Source: Paenibacillus vini
GTDB taxonomy: Bacteria; Bacillota; Bacilli; Paenibacillales; Paenibacillaceae
Assembly (NCBI RefSeq): GCF_018403325.1
Contig: NZ_BOSL01000016.1
Coordinates: forward strand, 62,001 to 126,000
DNA: 64,000 nt
Direction of reading: 5' to 3'
Shown here: piece by piece, positions 24,676-36,158 of the stretch
How the letters are laid out: every line of letters starts with the position of its first letter
Numbering within the stretch: the stretch's first letter is position 1
Position numbers and translations under genes: made by a program
Notes under the pieces: model-generated
Seen by the model: only the letters and a program-made list of their open reading frames with translations
The model's database searches: none
What the model was told of the DNA's origin: nothing

Positions 24676-25458
24676 ATGGCTACACATTTCGTTGTTGAGG
24701 GACTTAAAGCGACAATTGAGGGCAAAGAGATTCTGAAAGGGATCGACATTGAAATAAAGGGCGGAGAAATTCACGCGATCATGGGACCGAACGGAACCGG
24801 GAAAAGTACGCTGGCTTCCGCACTGATGGGTCATCCCAAGTATGAAGTTACGGACGGCAAGGCTACTCTGGACGGCGAGGACTTACTGGATATGGCTGTT
24901 GACGAGCGTGCTCGCGCCGGCTTGTTCCTGGCGATGCAGTATCCGAGCGAAATCGCCGGCGTTACAAACTCCGACTTCCTGCGCAGCGCGATCAATGCCC
25001 GCCGCGGTGAAGGCAATGAAGTTTCGCTGATCAAATTCATTCGCCAAATGGAAGGCAAAATGAAGGATCTGGAAATGAACCCTGAGTTCGCACACCGTTA
25101 TTTGAACGAAGGCTTCTCGGGCGGGGAGAAAAAGCGTAACGAGATTTTGCAAATGATGCTGCTTGATCCGAAAATCGTCATCTTGGACGAAATCGATTCA
25201 GGCCTTGACATCGATGCGTTGCGGATCGTTGCGAACGGTGTAAATGCTATGCGCAGTGAAGAGCGCGGCTTCCTGATCATTACTCACTATCAGCGTTTGC
25301 TGAACTATATTACTCCGGATTATGTCCATGTTATGATGCAAGGCCGTATTGTGAAATCCGGCGGGCCTGAACTGGCTGAACGCCTGGAGCGCGACGGTTA
25401 CGATTGGGTTAAAGAAGAATTGGGCATCGTGGATGAAACCGTAGGTCAAGAAGCCTAG
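24676..25458 (+). CDS. sufC: Fe-S cluster assembly ATPase SufC
   Basis: 260 residues, an ABC-type ATPase: Walker A GPNGTGKST at residues 37-45, a family-specific signature 'LNEGFSGGEKKRNEI', Walker B 'KIVILDEIDSGLD' and H-loop 'IITHYQRLL'. SufC works in the SufBCD scaffold that builds Fe-S clusters; its ATP hydrolysis drives scaffold rearrangement. First gene of the operon, with GGAGGGAG ahead of the ATG. Confidence 0.98.
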   Translation: MATHFVVEGLKATIEGKEILKGIDIEIKGGEIHAIMGPNGTGKSTLASALMGHPKYEVTDGKATLDGEDLLDMAVDERARAGLFLAMQYPSEIAGVTNSDFLRSAINARRGEGNEVSLIKFIRQMEGKMKDLEMNPEFAHRYLNEGFSGGEKKRNEILQMMLLDPKIVILDEIDSGLDIDALRIVANGVNAMRSEERGFLIITHYQRLLNYITPDYVHVMMQGRIVKSGGPELAERLERDGYDWVKEELGIVDETVGQEA

Positions 25459-25479
25459 GCGGAAGGAGGAGAACCAAAG

Positions 25480-27991
<2,512 letters not shown>

Positions 27992-27992
<1 letters not shown>

Positions 27993-28414
27993 TGCAATTG
28001 GATGATTTATACCGCCGCGTTATTATGGATCATTATAAAAATCCGCGCAATCGCGGAAAATTCGAAGACGGTGGACTAACGGTGGATTTAAACAATCCAA
28101 CCTGCGGTGACCGCATATCGCTTCAGCTTAAAGTCGAGGACGGCATCGTGAAGGATGCGCGGTTTACAGGCGAGGGCTGCTCGATCAGTATGTCTTCCGC
28201 TTCGATGATGACGGAGGCCGTCAAAGGCCGCACTTATGAAGAAGCAATGGATCTGGCGAACCGCTTTTCTTCCCTGATGAAGGGCGAGTCGGCGGAATTC
28301 GAGGATTATGAAGATATTGAAGCATTATCGGGTGTCAATAAATTTCCTGCCCGCATCAAGTGCGCTACGTTAGCATGGAACGCGCTCAAGAAGGGCATCA
28401 ACGAGGAATCATAA
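27992..28414 (+). CDS. sufU: SufU, zinc-dependent sulfurtransferase partner of SufS
   Basis: 140 residues. Zn ligands Cys38, Asp40, Cys63 and Cys124 are in 'NPTCGDR', 'GEGCSIS' and 'RIKCATL', with the SufU-specific insert between the last two Cys that separates it from IscU. In Gram-positive bacteria SufU accepts the persulfide from SufS by zinc-ligand exchange and passes it to SufBCD. Confidence 0.97.
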
Positions 28415-28436
28415 TATTTAAGGAGGTAATGCAGCC

Positions 28437-29834
28437 ATGGCAAAGAAAGCGCCTGAAATGGAAGAGTATAAATATGGCTTCCGGGATGAGCATAAGGCGG
28501 TTTTTCAATCGGGTAAAGGCTTGACCCGCGAAATCGTCACGGAAATCTCCCGGATCAAGAACGAACCGGAATGGATGTTGAACTTCCGGCTGAAATCCTT
28601 GGAGCAATTCGAAAAAATGCCGCTCCCGCGTTGGGGCGGAGACCTGGATGAACTCGACTTTAACGATATCCAATACTATGTAAGACCTTCCGAAAAGCAA
28701 GGGAAGACTTGGGAAGAGGTTCCTTCCGAAATTAAGGAAACCTTTGACAAGCTCGGTATCCCTGAAGCTGAACAGAAGTTCTTGGCCGGGGTATCGGCGC
28801 AGTACGAATCCGAGGTCGTATACCACAGCATGCAAAAGGATCTGGAAGATCAAGGCGTTATTTTCACGGATACCGATACCGCGCTCAGAGAGCATCCGGA
28901 AATTTTCCGCGAATACTTCGGAACGGTCATTCCACCGGCGGACAACAAGTTTGCTGCGTTGAACAGCGCCGTATGGTCGGGCGGAAGCTTCATCTACGTG
29001 CCGAAAGGCGTGAAATGTGAAGTTCCTCTGCAAGCTTACTTCCGGATCAATTCGGAAAATATGGGCCAATTCGAACGGACGCTCATCATCGCCGACGAGG
29101 ACAGCTTCGTGCACTATGTGGAAGGCTGTACAGCTCCGATTTACAGCACGAATTCCCTGCACAGCGCCGTCGTTGAAATCATCTGCAAAAAGAACGCTCG
29201 CGTTCGTTACACGACGATCCAGAACTGGGCTCCGAACATCTACAACCTCGTTACCAAACGGGCGGTAGCTGAAGAGAACGCCACAATGGAATGGGTCGAC
29301 GGCAACATCGGTTCCAAGCTGACGATGAAATACCCGGCTGTTATCTTGAAAGGCCGCGGCGCGAAAGGCAGCGTGCTGTCGATCGCGGTAGCGGGCAAAG
29401 GACAGCATCAGGACGCAGGGGCCAAGATGATTCACCTTGCGCCGGATACCACGTCCACGATCGTTTCCAAGTCGATCAGTAAGCACGGCGGTAAAGTTAC
29501 CTACCGTGGTCTGGCATCCTTCGGACGCCAGGCGGAAGGCGCCAAATCGAACATCAAATGCGATACGCTCATTCTCGATAATGAATCAACGTCAGATACG
29601 ATTCCATATAACGAGATCATGAACGACAACATCATGTTGGAGCATGAAGCTACCGTATCCAAGGTGTCCGAGGAGCAGCTCTTCTATCTGATGAGCCGCG
29701 GGCTTTCCGAAGCCGAAGCGACGCAAATGATCATCATGGGCTTCATCGAGCCGTTCACCAAGGAACTGCCGATGGAATATGCGGTGGAAATGAACAGATT
29801 GATCAAGTTCGAAATGGAAGGAAGCATAGGTTAA
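28437..29834 (+). CDS. sufB: Fe-S cluster assembly scaffold SufB, 3' end rebuilt by an integrated element
   Basis: 465 residues with the SufB core: '[21 protein letters not shown]', '[24 protein letters not shown]', '[23 protein letters not shown]' (cluster Cys) and '[21 protein letters not shown]'. An AAGGAGGT ribosome site precedes the ATG. The last codons lie beyond the 20-base attL core (29802-29821): after the core, codons for Ser-Ile-Gly-stop are AGC ATA GGT TAA, whereas the displaced chromosomal 3' end at 44623-44635 uses TCC ATC GGT TAA. The protein is therefore unchanged by integration, but its native terminator is now 14.8 kb away. Confidence 0.98.
   Translation: MAKKAPEMEEYKYGFRDEHKAVFQSGKGLTREIVTEISRIKNEPEWMLNFRLKSLEQFEKMPLPRWGGDLDELDFNDIQYYVRPSEKQGKTWEEVPSEIKETFDKLGIPEAEQKFLAGVSAQYESEVVYHSMQKDLEDQGVIFTDTDTALREHPEIFREYFGTVIPPADNKFAALNSAVWSGGSFIYVPKGVKCEVPLQAYFRINSENMGQFERTLIIADEDSFVHYVEGCTAPIYSTNSLHSAVVEIICKKNARVRYTTIQNWAPNIYNLVTKRAVAEENATMEWVDGNIGSKLTMKYPAVILKGRGAKGSVLSIAVAGKGQHQDAGAKMIHLAPDTTSTIVSKSISKHGGKVTYRGLASFGRQAEGAKSNIKCDTLILDNESTSDTIPYNEIMNDNIMLEHEATVSKVSEEQLFYLMSRGLSEAEATQMIIMGFIEPFTKELPMEYAVEMNRLIKFEMEGSIG
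29802..29821. repeat. attL core of the integrated element
   Basis: ATCAAGTTCGAAATGGAAGG lies inside the 3' end of sufB and recurs exactly at 44603-44622. The two copies bracket the integrase-bearing segment. Confidence 0.9.
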
Positions 29835-29850
29835 GCCTTATATATCAAGG
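29833..29850 (+). repeat. AAGCCTTATATATCAAGG motif beside attL
   Basis: Copies or near copies occur at 31222-31240 (inverted), 31115-31126 (inverted, half) and 43893-43909. Immediately after the sufB stop the motif can also fold (AGCCTT...AAGGCT). Possible integrase or excisionase arm site, or a weak substitute terminator. Confidence 0.45.
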
Positions 29851-29873
29851 CTTCTATGCTCCCGAAACGCGAT

Positions 29874-29892
29874 TTGCCCATAATTTGCCCAT
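29874..29892 (+). repeat. Left arm-type repeat TTGCCCAT pair
   Basis: TTGCCCATAATTTGCCCAT is a tandem pair of TTGCCCAT. The same 19-mer with one change occurs at 44446-44464 near attR in the same orientation. Paired repeats inside both element ends are typical of tyrosine-integrase arm sites. Confidence 0.6.
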
Positions 29893-29893
29893 T

Positions 29894-31045
29894 TTACTTT
29901 TCGATGTACTGGGCATAGAGGTTCAAAGCATCATCTTCAATTTTCTCGGTAACATGTAGATACGTGTCCGCAGTGACTTTCACACTTTTGTGTCCTAGTC
30001 GCTCGGACACGTATTTTAAGTTTGCCCCTGCTTCCAGTAGATGAACGGCATGTGTATGTCTCAAAGCATGTGGAGACAACACAGGAACGCCGGCCCTTTT
30101 ACAAACTTCCTTGAAGTACTCTCTGACTACATTAGTACGCAACCAGCGGCCATCTTGTTGGTGGAACATTAGATTCTGATCGGAAGGCTTATAGTTTTCA
30201 TATCGGAGGACAACTTCCTTTTGATTGATCCGATGGCGTTTCATGAGCTTTAATGTTGCATCATCTAGCTTTACAGTTCGATTGCTGCTTTTTGATTTTG
30301 GTGTTGAGATATAAGGCTGGGAATTGAGAGGATAAACAAGGGTTTTGCATACGGTTAGATTACCAGCTTCAAAATTTATATCGTCCCAAGTAAGCGCCAG
30401 CGCTTCACCGATCCGCAGACCCGTACGAGACAGCAACGAGAATAAAGCATAATGCTGAATTGAATGCTGATATTTGGAATTCTTCATGGGTTTTGTAGAT
30501 TCTAAGAAAGCGTTTAGCTGCTCCCGTGTGAAAAATGATATGCTTCCGGACTTCTCCACGTCTTTAGGGATCTTGATTTTCTGGATCGGATTGATTCGGA
30601 GTATCTGGAATTCATGAACAGCGTCTGTCATGGCGCTGCTGAATATACTGTGAATACGTCTCACTGTTCCCTCACTATAATGTCCCCGTAACTCGTTAAT
30701 CCATCTTTGATACTCATTTCTGGAAAGTTCTTTTAATCTGTATTTGCCCCAGCGCGGCAAAATATTAAGCCTTACATTCCGTTCCTGGACAGAGTAGGTT
30801 ATAGGCTTAACGTTTGGCCTTTTGTATACCTCTAACCATTCTTTGAAAAAATGGTCTATTTGTTCTTCCCCGTTCTCACTAAATCCAAAATGCCTTATCT
30901 TTGCTTCTTCCTCACCGGCAGCGATCTGGGCTTCTCTCTTTGTTGGAAAGCCACCTTTTGATTTCTCTTTTTGCTTCCTTGTTTGTCTGTCAATGTATAC
31001 AATGCGATACTCCCACTTTGCCCCACGTTTACGAAATGAAGCCAT
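29894..31045 (-). CDS. int: Tyrosine site-specific integrase
   Basis: 383 residues. An N-terminal AP2-like arm-binding domain ('FRKRGAKWEYRIVYIDRQTRKQKEKS') is followed by a SAM-like core-binding domain ('YQRWINELRGHYSEGTVRRIHSIFSSAM') and a catalytic domain with 'LLSRTGLRIGEALAL' (Arg), 'SPHALRHTHAVHLLEAG' (His-x-x-Arg), 'LGHKSVKVTADTYLHVT' (His and nucleophile Tyr). I chose ATG 31045, which has GGGAG 11 bases upstream; the longer GTG at 31057 overlaps that ribosome site. The gene converges on sufB with 59 bases between stops. Its product should act on the two 20-base att cores. Confidence 0.95.
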   Translation of the reverse strand: MASFRKRGAKWEYRIVYIDRQTRKQKEKSKGGFPTKREAQIAAGEEEAKIRHFGFSENGEEQIDHFFKEWLEVYKRPNVKPITYSVQERNVRLNILPRWGKYRLKELSRNEYQRWINELRGHYSEGTVRRIHSIFSSAMTDAVHEFQILRINPIQKIKIPKDVEKSGSISFFTREQLNAFLESTKPMKNSKYQHSIQHYALFSLLSRTGLRIGEALALTWDDINFEAGNLTVCKTLVYPLNSQPYISTPKSKSSNRTVKLDDATLKLMKRHRINQKEVVLRYENYKPSDQNLMFHQQDGRWLRTNVVREYFKEVCKRAGVPVLSPHALRHTHAVHLLEAGANLKYVSERLGHKSVKVTADTYLHVTEKIEDDALNLYAQYIEK

Positions 31046-31072
31046 AAGTTTGTTCACTCCCTTTTATGTGTA

Positions 31073-31176
31073 CGCATTAAACGCATTAACGCAATAATTA
31101 AGAAAAACTGTTGGTATATAAGGCTTTTATGTGCATTTGCCATTACGCATTATCGCCGCATTAAGGTACGCATTAA
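31073..31176. repeat. Five CGCATTAA direct repeats upstream of the integrase gene
   Basis: CGCATTAA starts at 31073, 31082, 31157 and 31169, and with one change (CGCATTAT) at 31146. All are in the same orientation within 104 bases before the int start. Likely binding sites for a regulator of int or for an excisionase. Confidence 0.55.
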
Positions 31177-31183
31177 ATAATAT

Positions 31184-31284
31184 TCCTCTGAAAAAGGGGA
31201 TAAAGGGGATTAAAATCAAATCCCTTGATACATAAGGCTTTGCGGGCTTTTCTTTTTCCTAAAATGCTTCTGAATAAGTGGGGG
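31184..31284 (-). repeat. Intergenic module, copy A (minus orientation)
   Basis: About 100 bases. On the minus strand it holds CCCCCACTTATTCAG, AAGCCTTATGTATCAAGG, and a 27-base block (31210-31184) containing CCCCTTTATCCCC that matches copy B at 26 of 27 positions. It lies between the repressor gene and int, pointing towards int. It lacks the second half of the CTTATTC/GAATAAG hairpin seen in copies B and C. Confidence 0.65.
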
Positions 31285-31301
31285 ACTATCAAGGTAGAGA
31301 G

Positions 31302-31919
31302 CTATTTTTCTAAAAATTCATCCAATTCACCATCTTGTTGTTTGATAAATTCCCTAATCTCATTAGTGATGTAGTCATCCTCAAGAAACTTTATTCCCAG
31401 AGATTTCTTATCAATTTTAGTTGGGAGATCATAGCTATTATTTAACTCGTTTATTGCGCATTCAATAATAGAATTGTAAATCTCTTGTCTAAAAATCAAA
31501 GGTATCTTTTCAAGAATGGATTTAACTTTAACGGAAAAAACAATATATGAGTGGTCAGGATATTGCGAAGTATTTAACAGTCCCTGAAATGTTATTCGTG
31601 ATTCGTTGTAAAAAATCTCCAATTCATAAAAACTTGAATAATTCACTGTCTCTAAATATCCGAACTCCTCGTTTTTACGAATTTGATTCTTATTTGGATG
31701 ACTAAAAATAGAAGCATTGATATCGGCATATGTAAACAATTCACACGGAGTGATGTCGAGAAGTTTGCAAATAGCATCCATTGTATCGAATTGAATACCT
31801 TTCCCCGTATTGTTTTGAAGGGCGCTTAGCGTATTTCTTGAAAGCCCCGTTCTTTCAGACATTTCAGAAATGTTCATCCCTCTTTCGGCTAACAAGACAG
31901 CCAGATTGCACTTTATCAT
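31302..31919 (-). CDS. XRE/Cro-CI family repressor of the element
   Basis: 205 residues. Residues 1-65 are a Cro/CI helix-turn-helix ('LAVLLAERGMNISEMSERTGLSRNTLSALQNN'). The remaining 140 residues are not a recognisable LexA/CI peptidase domain (no Ser-Lys dyad pattern), so control may be by an antirepressor or partner protein rather than RecA-stimulated cleavage. It is divergent from the genes beginning at 32181, the usual genetic switch layout of phages and satellites. Confidence 0.82.
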   Translation of the reverse strand: MIKCNLAVLLAERGMNISEMSERTGLSRNTLSALQNNTGKGIQFDTMDAICKLLDITPCELFTYADINASIFSHPNKNQIRKNEEFGYLETVNYSSFYELEIFYNESRITFQGLLNTSQYPDHSYIVFSVKVKSILEKIPLIFRQEIYNSIIECAINELNNSYDLPTKIDKKSLGIKFLEDDYITNEIREFIKQQDGELDEFLEK

Positions 31920-32180
31920 TATTCATCACCTTTTATTATTAATTTGCTTATAAGTATAAACAATTTGCTTTGTATATTCAACATAATGTGTTGACTTTTA
32001 AATTATCGTCTGTTATCTTCTAATTAACAAATTGTTCAGACTACTGATCAATATGATTTAATATCTAAACATAAAGTGAAGATGAGGTGATCGATCGGAG
32101 GGTATTGCTTGCACGATTATTAATGAAGTTGAGTGTGCTTACCGTGGTTCAATTTATTAATTTTGAGAGGATGACGAACA
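31920..32180. promoter_or_regulatory. Divergent control region (genetic switch) of the element
   Basis: 261 bases of A+T-rich DNA between the repressor and the early genes. AACAAATTGTT at about 32026-32036 is an 11-base dyad; half-matching AACAATTTGC and AATTTGCTT words lie near 31942-31970. These are the best operator candidates for the XRE proteins. No open frame of note. Confidence 0.45.
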
Positions 32181-32579
32181 ATGGAAAAAATGACTTATGC
32201 GGAGTACTTACAGGAGAACTTAGGAATTCTGCCAATTAAAGAATGCTTGGAAGTTTTGGACAAGGCCGGAGAAGGGAAAATGAATGATTTTGAAGTTGAA
32301 CAGGAGCTTACTCCAGTTGTTGGAACGATCCTGTCAGACCTCTTTAACCATGATCGGGAAATGTTCGGCTATATCCTAGAGAAGATCAGCATGGCCGCCG
32401 ATACGATCCGGGAGCGGGAAGAAGATATAACATTCAAATTAAACCCTTGTAATGACAGTGTGGATTTAGTTCAACAATCAGAAGCTATCCTCACCCTTAT
32501 CAAAAATGGCTATTGCCTAGGTGATCACTGGTTTGATGAAGATGGTGTGTTGATTGTTGTGCTAGGTGAGAAGGAATAA
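32181..32579 (+). CDS. Hypothetical early protein of the element (132 aa)
   Basis: A mostly helical acidic protein ('EMTYAEYLQENLGILPIKECLEVLDKAG'-like head, then 'VEQELTPVVGTILSDLFNHDREMFGYILEKI'). First gene to the right of the switch region, with a GAGAGG-type ribosome site. I do not recognise a family. Its place suggests an early regulatory or anti-host role. Confidence 0.7.
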   Translation: MEKMTYAEYLQENLGILPIKECLEVLDKAGEGKMNDFEVEQELTPVVGTILSDLFNHDREMFGYILEKISMAADTIREREEDITFKLNPCNDSVDLVQQSEAILTLIKNGYCLGDHWFDEDGVLIVVLGEKE

Positions 32580-32595
32580 CAGAGGGGGTAGCAGG

Positions 32596-32691
32596 ATGCA
32601 GAGAGAACGGAAGGACGCTGTACTATTCGCTGCTGTGTTCTTGGTAGGTGTTCTATTAGGTACTGGAATGACAAACTTGTTATTCATGTAG
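32596..32691 (+). CDS. Very small membrane protein (31 aa)
   Basis: ATG 32596 follows AGAGGGGG by 7 bases. The product has a charged head (MQRERKDA) and one hydrophobic helix of about 19 residues (VLFAAVFLVGVLLGTGM). It sits 16 bases after the previous gene in the same direction. It has a good ribosome site and a clean transmembrane profile, but no homology can be judged at this length. Confidence 0.5.
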   Translation: MQRERKDAVLFAAVFLVGVLLGTGMTNLLFM

Positions 32692-32754
32692 TTTGCCGGT
32701 CATGGTGAATTCTCTATTCATTCAAATTTAACTATAATATCGGAGGCGATTCGC

Positions 32755-33000
32755 ATGTATCAAATCACGTTGAAAATGGCTCGTTTAAACAAAGGCCTGA
32801 CGCTGAAGGAAGCTGCTAAGATCGGGGGCATTACCCCGAGAACCTTGAGTAAGTATGAGAAGGACAGCGGCAAAGCGAAATTTGATCCATTCATGAGATT
32901 GGTGAAGGCCTATGGAGTATCCATTAACCAAATCGCTATCGGGAAAGAGAACGAAATCATGGCAAGTCTGATTGAAAACATTAATAAGGTGGTGGCATAA
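32755..33000 (+). CDS. Small XRE-family regulator (81 aa)
   Basis: A Cro/CI-type helix-turn-helix covers most of the protein: 'MARLNKGLTLKEAAKIGGITPRTLSKYEKDSG' then 'FDPFMRLVKAYGVSINQI'. A GGAGGCG ribosome site precedes the ATG. It is likely the Cro-like counterpart to the divergent repressor. Its TAA stop directly abuts the ATG of the next gene. Confidence 0.82.
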   Translation: MYQITLKMARLNKGLTLKEAAKIGGITPRTLSKYEKDSGKAKFDPFMRLVKAYGVSINQIAIGKENEIMASLIENINKVVA

Positions 33001-33234
33001 ATGAGTAATATTAATACTTTGAATTCGGAACTACCAGTTGCAAAGAGAATCGAGCGAGTCACAATGACGGTAACTGAAACTGCCGAATTGATCGGTGTAT
33101 CTCAAACAACGGTTTACGCAATGGCAAGGGAGGGGCAGATTCCACACGCTCGGGTACGGGGTCGGATCTTGTTTCACCGGGAAGTCATTGAATCTTGGTT
33201 GCGTGGAGAACATGCGCAAGCCGCCCAGGCTTAG
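33001..33234 (+). CDS. Excisionase-family helix-turn-helix protein (77 aa)
   Basis: 'MTVTETAELIGVSQTTVYAMAREGQIPHARVRGRILFHREVIESWLRG' is the MerR-like winged helix shared by excisionases and many phage regulators (helix_turn_helix_17 type). It could be the Xis partner of the integrase or a replication control protein, as it directly precedes the primase gene (12 bases). Confidence 0.8.
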   Translation: MSNINTLNSELPVAKRIERVTMTVTETAELIGVSQTTVYAMAREGQIPHARVRGRILFHREVIESWLRGEHAQAAQA

Positions 33235-33245
33235 GCGGTGATTGG

Positions 33246-35486
33246 ATGCTATATGAGAAGATACCGCCAGAATTAAGAAGCGTTCCCCAATGGGTATTGT
33301 GGAAGCTGGAGCAGCGCAGGGAAGGGGCCAAGCATACAAAGGTTCCATATTCAATTAGTGGTCAACATGCTTCCGTTAGCGATCCTTCAACCTGGTCAAG
33401 CTTTGATGAAGTATTAGCAACATTTCAAAGTGACAAGTCATATTCAGGTATCGGCTTGGTACTCACAAAGAATCAAACAGATCATTCCATTGTGGTGATT
33501 GACATTGATCACTGTATAAGGAACGGAAAGCTGGACGATGAAGCCAGGGAAATCATATTAAGCTTCAACAGCTACACAGAGCGGAGCCAGAGCGGAGAAG
33601 GCATTCACATTGTAATAAGGGGAAGCAAGCCGGGGGAACGAAGCAGGGCACGCAACATAGAGATGTACGATGATCTAAGGTTCATTGTGTTCACCGGCGA
33701 TCATGTAAACGGAACACCGCAACAGATTGAGGAAAGGCAAGCAGAACTCATTTATTTATACAATCATCTGTTCCCGGTGCAAACGCCTACCTATGAAGCT
33801 GAACCTGTTAATGGGCCAAGCCTAGAAGATGAAATGATTTTAGAGCTTGCAAGAAAAGCCAAAAACGGGACTAAGTTTGAAAAGCTTTATTCCGGAAAGT
33901 GGAGCGCATTCAATAGCCAAAGTGAAGCAGAACAAGCCCTTTGCAATATGATAGCTTTTTACACAAAAAATCCCGAACAAATTGACCGTTTGTTCAGGAA
34001 CAGTGGATTAATGCGTGATAAATGGGACCGTGATGACTACCGAGAACGAACCATAAGTAAAGCGTTAGAAGGTGTTGTGGTGCAATACAAAAAGCCGTCT
34101 AGTAGTTCAAAACTTAATAATAATATACCACAGCCTGGGGAATTTGACGAGTCCGAATTTGACTTCATTTTCAATCCCAAACCTGAATTTGATGGGAAGC
34201 TAGGAGAAGCGGCGCTTCATGGATTAGCCGGTGAAATTGTTAGGTTTATTGATCCACATACCGAAGCGGATCCGGCTGCCGTACTTATCAACTTCCTAAC
34301 TATGTATGGGAATATGGTCGGTGATGGCCCACACTTTGTGGTTTCAGGCGGTAAGCATCGCATGAAATTGTTTGCTGTATTGGTTGGAGCAACCTTCCGA
34401 GGGAAGAAAGGGACTTCTCTTGATCCGGTTCTCAAGCTTATGAATGCTGTTGATGTGGAGTTTAACGCACGTAAAAAGTCGGGACTATCTAGCGGTGAGG
34501 GGCTTATTTATTCAGTCCGGGACCAGGTGATAGAGACGAAACCTGTATATGAGGGAAAGGGCAAAGCTAGGAAGCCAACTGGTGAATATGAGGATGTAAT
34601 CACTGATTACGGAGTTGAGGACAAGCGTTTGCTAGTCATTGAAAGCGAGTTTGGTTCTGTCCTTAACGTATTGCGCCGGGAAGGCAACACATTATCAGCA
34701 ATAATTCGTAACGCTTGGGATGGAAGCGGAGAGATCAGAACGCTAACCAAGAACCCTATGCAAGCATCACGTTCCCACATCTCCATATTAGGCCATATAA
34801 CGCCGGAGGAACTTAGAAAGCTATTAACGGGTAACGAGATTCATAACGGCTTTGTAAACCGATTTCTGTGGCTATATGTTCAGCAATCTAAATCATTACC
34901 AAGTGGCGGTGATTTCCACAAGTTGGACGTTGGTCCGATGGTTGAAAGGATTAAGGAAGCCTGTGACTATGCCATGAATGAAATGCCGGTTGATGAAAAT
35001 GGCGAACCGCTTCCTATGGAAAGAGATGAAGCTGCTAACCAATTATGGGAACGAATATATGAGCCATTACAGCGTGATGCAACCGGAATCATAGGAGCAT
35101 CAACGAGCCGGGTTATTCCCTACCTGATGCGATTAGCTTGCGTATACGCCTTGCTAGACCTGTCAAACGTTGTCCGGGTCGAACATCTTAAGGCCGCTTT
35201 AGCCGTTTGGGATTATTGTTATAAATCGGTTGTGTTCATCTTTGGTGAACAAGAGCTTACCAATGATCCTATTATCAGCAAGATACTAGAACGGCTTAAA
35301 GAGCAGCCAGAAGGTCTCAGCCTAACGGATATAAACGATTTGTTTAAAGGGACGGTTAAGAGTGACGAACTTCAAGGGGCAATAAAGAAAATGCAGGATA
35401 ACGGTCTCATTACAGTAAAAACCATTTCGGGCCGGGGTAGGCCAAAGCGATTAATCGAACTGAATCAATCAAGCGAGATCGCATAA
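33246..35486 (+). CDS. Primase-like and DUF3987-type ATPase replication protein
   Basis: 746 residues. The N-terminal 200 residues resemble archaeo-eukaryotic-type primase/polymerase domains of phages and plasmids: 'VPQWVLWKLEQR', 'GIGLVLT' and the acidic 'VVIDIDHCI'. Residues about 290-600 are an ATPase of the DUF3987/phage-primase kind with a Walker-A-like 'VGATFRGKKGTS', 'LLVIESEFGSVLNVLRREGN' and 'ISILGHITPEELRKLL'. The C-terminus is a winged helix. I chose ATG 33246 (AGGCGG upstream); a longer frame from 33195 overlaps the previous gene. It probably primes and unwinds at an element-encoded origin. A full processive helicase fold is not certain. Confidence 0.8.
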   Translation: MLYEKIPPELRSVPQWVLWKLEQRREGAKHTKVPYSISGQHASVSDPSTWSSFDEVLATFQSDKSYSGIGLVLTKNQTDHSIVVIDIDHCIRNGKLDDEAREIILSFNSYTERSQSGEGIHIVIRGSKPGERSRARNIEMYDDLRFIVFTGDHVNGTPQQIEERQAELIYLYNHLFPVQTPTYEAEPVNGPSLEDEMILELARKAKNGTKFEKLYSGKWSAFNSQSEAEQALCNMIAFYTKNPEQIDRLFRNSGLMRDKWDRDDYRERTISKALEGVVVQYKKPSSSSKLNNNIPQPGEFDESEFDFIFNPKPEFDGKLGEAALHGLAGEIVRFIDPHTEADPAAVLINFLTMYGNMVGDGPHFVVSGGKHRMKLFAVLVGATFRGKKGTSLDPVLKLMNAVDVEFNARKKSGLSSGEGLIYSVRDQVIETKPVYEGKGKARKPTGEYEDVITDYGVEDKRLLVIESEFGSVLNVLRREGNTLSAIIRNAWDGSGEIRTLTKNPMQASRSHISILGHITPEELRKLLTGNEIHNGFVNRFLWLYVQQSKSLPSGGDFHKLDVGPMVERIKEACDYAMNEMPVDENGEPLPMERDEAANQLWERIYEPLQRDATGIIGASTSRVIPYLMRLACVYALLDLSNVVRVEHLKAALAVWDYCYKSVVFIFGEQELTNDPIISKILERLKEQPEGLSLTDINDLFKGTVKSDELQGAIKKMQDNGLITVKTISGRGRPKRLIELNQSSEIA

Positions 35487-35500
35487 GCATTTATTCCTCG

Positions 35501-35598
35501 ACTTATTCTGAACTTAATTATGGAATAAGTAGATGCTACAAACCCAATCAGGATAAGGGTTTTGCTAATTAACCCCCTTTATCCCCTTTTTCAGAGGA
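35501..35598 (+). repeat. Intergenic module, copy B
   Basis: 98 bases between the primase gene and the next small gene: CTTATTC and GAATAAG (35502-35508 and 35523-35529, 14 bases apart), AAACCC/GGGTTT hairpin, then a 27-base block (35572-35598) with CCCCTTTATCCCC. The block matches copy A at 26 of 27 positions in inverted orientation. Confidence 0.65.
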
Positions 35599-35634
35599 TA
35601 AATAACAAATCAATGTTTTGAGAGGAAGGATACT

Positions 35635-35931
35635 ATGCCAACAGCAAATGAAATCATTCGCATTAACGAGGTTGAGAGAATGGACAAGAAAGCTAAAAAG
35701 GCCGGGTTCCTTCCTCTTATCTCTGGTGAAGCTTATGAATCACAGTACAACAGTAACAGCCATGTATTCATCATGAGTAAGGGTAGTAAGTGGAGCGCAT
35801 GGCGTGAGACATGGCAGCCAGGGAAGGAACGTTCCATATCAATAAAATCTATTGTGGACAATGTTCCTTTTGATATTGCGGTACAACAAGCAAATAAATA
35901 TATGGCTTTCATCACGAAGAAAAGAGGCTGA
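35635..35931 (+). CDS. Hypothetical protein of the element (98 aa)
   Basis: A basic protein with a strand-rich centre ('SNSHVFIMSKGSKWSAWRETWQPGKERSI') and a C-terminal helix. A GAGAGGAAGG ribosome site precedes ATG 35635, which comes directly after intergenic module B. Family not recognised. Confidence 0.65.
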   Translation: MPTANEIIRINEVERMDKKAKKAGFLPLISGEAYESQYNSNSHVFIMSKGSKWSAWRETWQPGKERSISIKSIVDNVPFDIAVQQANKYMAFITKKRG

Positions 35932-35936
35932 TTAAT

Positions 35937-36158
35937 ATGGAAATTCGTCAATTTTGTTTGTTACATGAGGTTGTTTCCTTGAAAAAGGATATTCTTGATC
36001 TGGTGATCACGATCCAGAACGAGAAGGAAAATTCTTTTTCGAGAAATGATATTATCAAGGACTTAATAGAGAGGGTGAGAGATTGCTCGGCGATTGAAGA
36101 AATGTGTTATCAGGAAGAAGCGATTTTGCCAAGTCCAAAGGTCGGACAATATGAGTAG
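35937..36158 (+). CDS. Hypothetical small protein (73 aa)
   Basis: A helical, charged protein with 'LVITIQNEKENSFSRNDIIKDLIERVRD'. AGAGG lies 10 bases before ATG 35937 and the gene starts 5 bases after its neighbour's stop. Its last 8 bases overlap the next gene. Family not recognised. Confidence 0.6.
   Translation: MEIRQFCLLHEVVSLKKDILDLVITIQNEKENSFSRNDIIKDLIERVRDCSAIEEMCYQEEAILPSPKVGQYE

Noticed and set aside
28398-29486. Long antisense frame opposite sufB, with similar ones opposite prkA (2241-3137) and narG (11128-11931, 12310-13215)
   Set aside because: These are codon-bias shadows of strongly coding genes, without ribosome sites or family motifs.
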